5,236 nucleotides of DNA from an uncultured Clostridia bacterium (GTDB lineage Bacteria; Bacillota; Clostridia; TANB77; CAG-508): the NCBI GenBank assembly GCA_947631315.1, contig CANRLA010000084.1:1-5236 (forward strand). The letters run 5' to 3'. The translations under genes were made by a program, and so were the position numbers. Position 1 is the stretch's first letter; the number at the start of each line of letters is the position of its first letter. The notes under the pieces were generated by a model. It was not told the DNA's origin and did not search any database. It saw nothing but the letters and a program-made list of their open reading frames with translations. Shown here in pieces: positions 4,203 through 5,236 of the stretch.

Positions 4203-4724
4203 TTAAACTAATTTTAATATAACAGTTTCAGCACCGTCACCTCTACGAGTACCTTTCTTAATTATTTGTGTATATCCTCCAACTCTTGATGTATATCTTG
4301 GAGCTATTACATTAAATAATTTATCCGTTAAATCAATTTTATTTCCTTCGCTGTCTTTTACTTTATTTAATTTTGTCATCATTTTTCTTCTAGCATTAAG
4401 TCTTGATGGTTTATCTTTTTGTCTTTTTTCTGTTTTTTCTTCTTTAACAACTTTTAAGAATTCTTTACCATTTTTGCTTTTTACTAATTCTGTTTCTTTA
4501 TTTCCTTTGCTATCTAATTTTGCCTTAATAACTTTTGCGTCAACTTCTTCAAAGTTATCTTTTTCTTTTACAGCAAGTGAAATTAAGCTATCAGCTATTG
4601 CTTTTACTTCTTTTGCTCTAGCTTCTGTTGTTTCTATTTTTTCGTGTAAAATTAAATCTGTTGTTAAGCCTTTTAGCATTGCTAATCTTATATCAGTTGT
4701 TCTTCCTAACTTTCTATTTGGCAC
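4203..4724 (-). CDS. rplQ: 50S ribosomal protein L17 (bL17) with a Clostridia-type insert
   Basis: bL17 is a structural protein of the large ribosomal subunit. The start PNRKLGRTTDIRLAMLKGL, the motif LILHEKIETTEARAKEVK, and the end LFNVIAPRYTSRVGGYTQIIKKGTRRGDGAE are diagnostic. At 173 residues it exceeds the usual 115-130: a Lys/Glu-rich insert of roughly 50 residues lies between SLISLAVKEKDNFEEV and PSRLNARRKMM. Similar inserts occur in Lachnospiraceae-type L17. The chosen start is the GTG at 4722-4724, 6 nt after AGGAAGGTG. Another GTG at 4731-4733 would add three residues but abuts the Shine-Dalgarno itself with no spacing. It is the last gene of the operon, 71-80 nt after rpoA, and is followed by a strong terminator. 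Confidence 0.95.
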   Translation of the reverse strand: MPNRKLGRTTDIRLAMLKGLTTDLILHEKIETTEARAKEVKAIADSLISLAVKEKDNFEEVDAKVIKAKLDSKGNKETELVKSKNGKEFLKVVKEEKTEKRQKDKPSRLNARRKMMTKLNKVKDSEGNKIDLTDKLFNVIAPRYTSRVGGYTQIIKKGTRRGDGAETVILKLV

Positions 4725-4730
4725 TTTTTT

Positions 4731-4739
4731 CACCTTCCT
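4731..4739 (-). promoter_or_regulatory. Ribosome binding site that sets the rplQ start
   Basis: On the minus strand AGGAAGGTG lies 6 nt before the GTG at 4722-4724. The upstream GTG at 4731-4733 is part of this Shine-Dalgarno sequence, so it is an unlikely initiation codon. Confidence 0.7.
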
Positions 4740-4804
4740 TTTTAGAATTTTATTGGTAATTAAAATATTAAACTTGGATTCTTAATTAAAAACTTTTTAG
4801 AAAA

Positions 4805-5236
4805 TTATTCTTCTTCTTTCATTAGGTCTAAATCTAAATTATGTAATTTTTCAATTACTTCATCTAATGATTTCTTTCCAAGATTCTTAACTTTCATCAT
4901 ATCATTTTCTGTTTTCTTTGTTAAATCTCCTACTGTTGATATTCCTGATCTCTTTAAACAGTTAAATGATCTTACAGATAATTCTAGTTCTTCTATAGGA
5001 GTTTCTAAAATTTTCTCTTTTTGTTCTTCTTCTTTTTCAACCATTATTTGAGTATTTTTTGCAGTTTCTGATAAATCAACAAATAATTTTAAATGTTCTG
5101 TTAGAACTTTAGCAGCTAAGCTTAATGCTTCATATGGCTCTAAGCTACCGTCTGTCCATAATTCAATTGTTAATTTATCATAATCAACCATTTGACCAAC
5201 TCTAGTATTCTCTACATTATAATTAACTTTTCTTAC
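4805..5236 (-). CDS. rpoA: RNA polymerase alpha subunit, C-terminal part (5' end outside window)
   Basis: The frame is open to the window edge: codons before the internal ATG at 5189-5191 read VRKVNYNVENTRVGQ, standard RpoA sequence, so that ATG is not the start. The visible 143 residues cover the end of the N-terminal domain (YDKLTIELWTDGSLEPYEALSLAAKVL), an acidic linker (EKEEEQKEK) and the C-terminal domain. The latter has ELSVRSFNCLKRSGI, where Arg and Asn correspond to E. coli R265 and N268 that contact UP-element DNA, and NLGKKSLDEV of the helix-hairpin-helix. Alpha dimerises to start assembly of the polymerase core and its C-terminal domain binds promoter DNA and activators. The order rpoA-rplQ is the conserved end of the ribosomal-protein operon. 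Nothing unusual is seen. Confidence 0.97.
   Translation of the reverse strand, partial: VRKVNYNVENTRVGQMVDYDKLTIELWTDGSLEPYEALSLAAKVLTEHLKLFVDLSETAKNTQIMVEKEEEQKEKILETPIEELELSVRSFNCLKRSGISTVGDLTKKTENDMMKVKNLGKKSLDEVIEKLHNLDLDLMKEEE

Noticed and set aside
4474..4785. 103-codon open frame on the + strand
   Set aside because: It is antisense to rplQ; its Phe/Ser-rich product is what the complement of a Lys/Glu-rich coding strand gives.
1..5236. CRISPR array, tRNA, rRNA or riboswitch
   Set aside because: No regularly spaced short repeats, cloverleaf, rRNA motif or known riboswitch consensus was seen on either strand.

Overview
The window looks like a chromosomal piece of an AT-rich Clostridia-type Firmicute. 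It has the C-terminal half of mutS2, whose Smr domain carries the 'NLIG' variant I associate with Lachnospiraceae-like Clostridia. It also has rpoA followed by an rplQ with the enlarged mid-protein insert seen in that same group. The standard code applies: one gene ends in TGA and Trp is TGG. The species cannot be named from this.

Layout, left to right: (1) the 3' end of mutS2 on the + strand (1-726) and a hairpin terminator (725-771). (2) A minus-strand gene (784-2232) for a pilin-like surface protein with a LamG/concanavalin-type C-terminal domain. (3) A 187-bp segment bounded by 25-bp perfect inverted repeats (2274-2460). (4) A second minus-strand pilin-like gene (2567-3916) with a C-terminal formylglycine-generating-enzyme / C-type-lectin fold. 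(5) A second inverted-repeat-bounded segment (3952-4145). (6) The end of the ribosomal-protein operon on the minus strand: rplQ (4203-4724), its terminator (4155-4189), and the C-terminal part of rpoA (4805 to beyond the window end).

The main find is that the two non-coding segments have the same design with different sequence. Each has two inverted copies of a tyrosine-recombinase-like core site: 11-bp palindromic half-sites TTTTTATTAAG / CTTAATAAAAA around a 7-bp spacer. The half-sites are shared between loci. The spacers differ between loci (TAATAAG versus TTAAAAA) but are identical within each locus. Between the sites lie, in the same order, a long terminator-like stem-loop and an extended -10 promoter (TTGnAn, 17 nt, TATATT, with TG one base before the -10). 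Site centres are 168 and 167 bp apart. This is what is expected of two phase-variable invertible promoters worked by one site-specific recombinase, one in front of each surface-protein gene. As written, both promoters point away from their gene, so both switches appear to be OFF.

The two surface genes share a 124-bp identical 5' end that encodes a constant secretion and pilin leader, followed by unrelated, less AT-rich ligand-binding C-termini. The end of the second gene also resembles the variable region of a diversity-generating retroelement target, but no reverse transcriptase or template repeat is present here. Together the block between rplQ and mutS2 reads as a small surface-antigen island with on/off switching, possible exchange through the shared leader, and possibly hypervariation.
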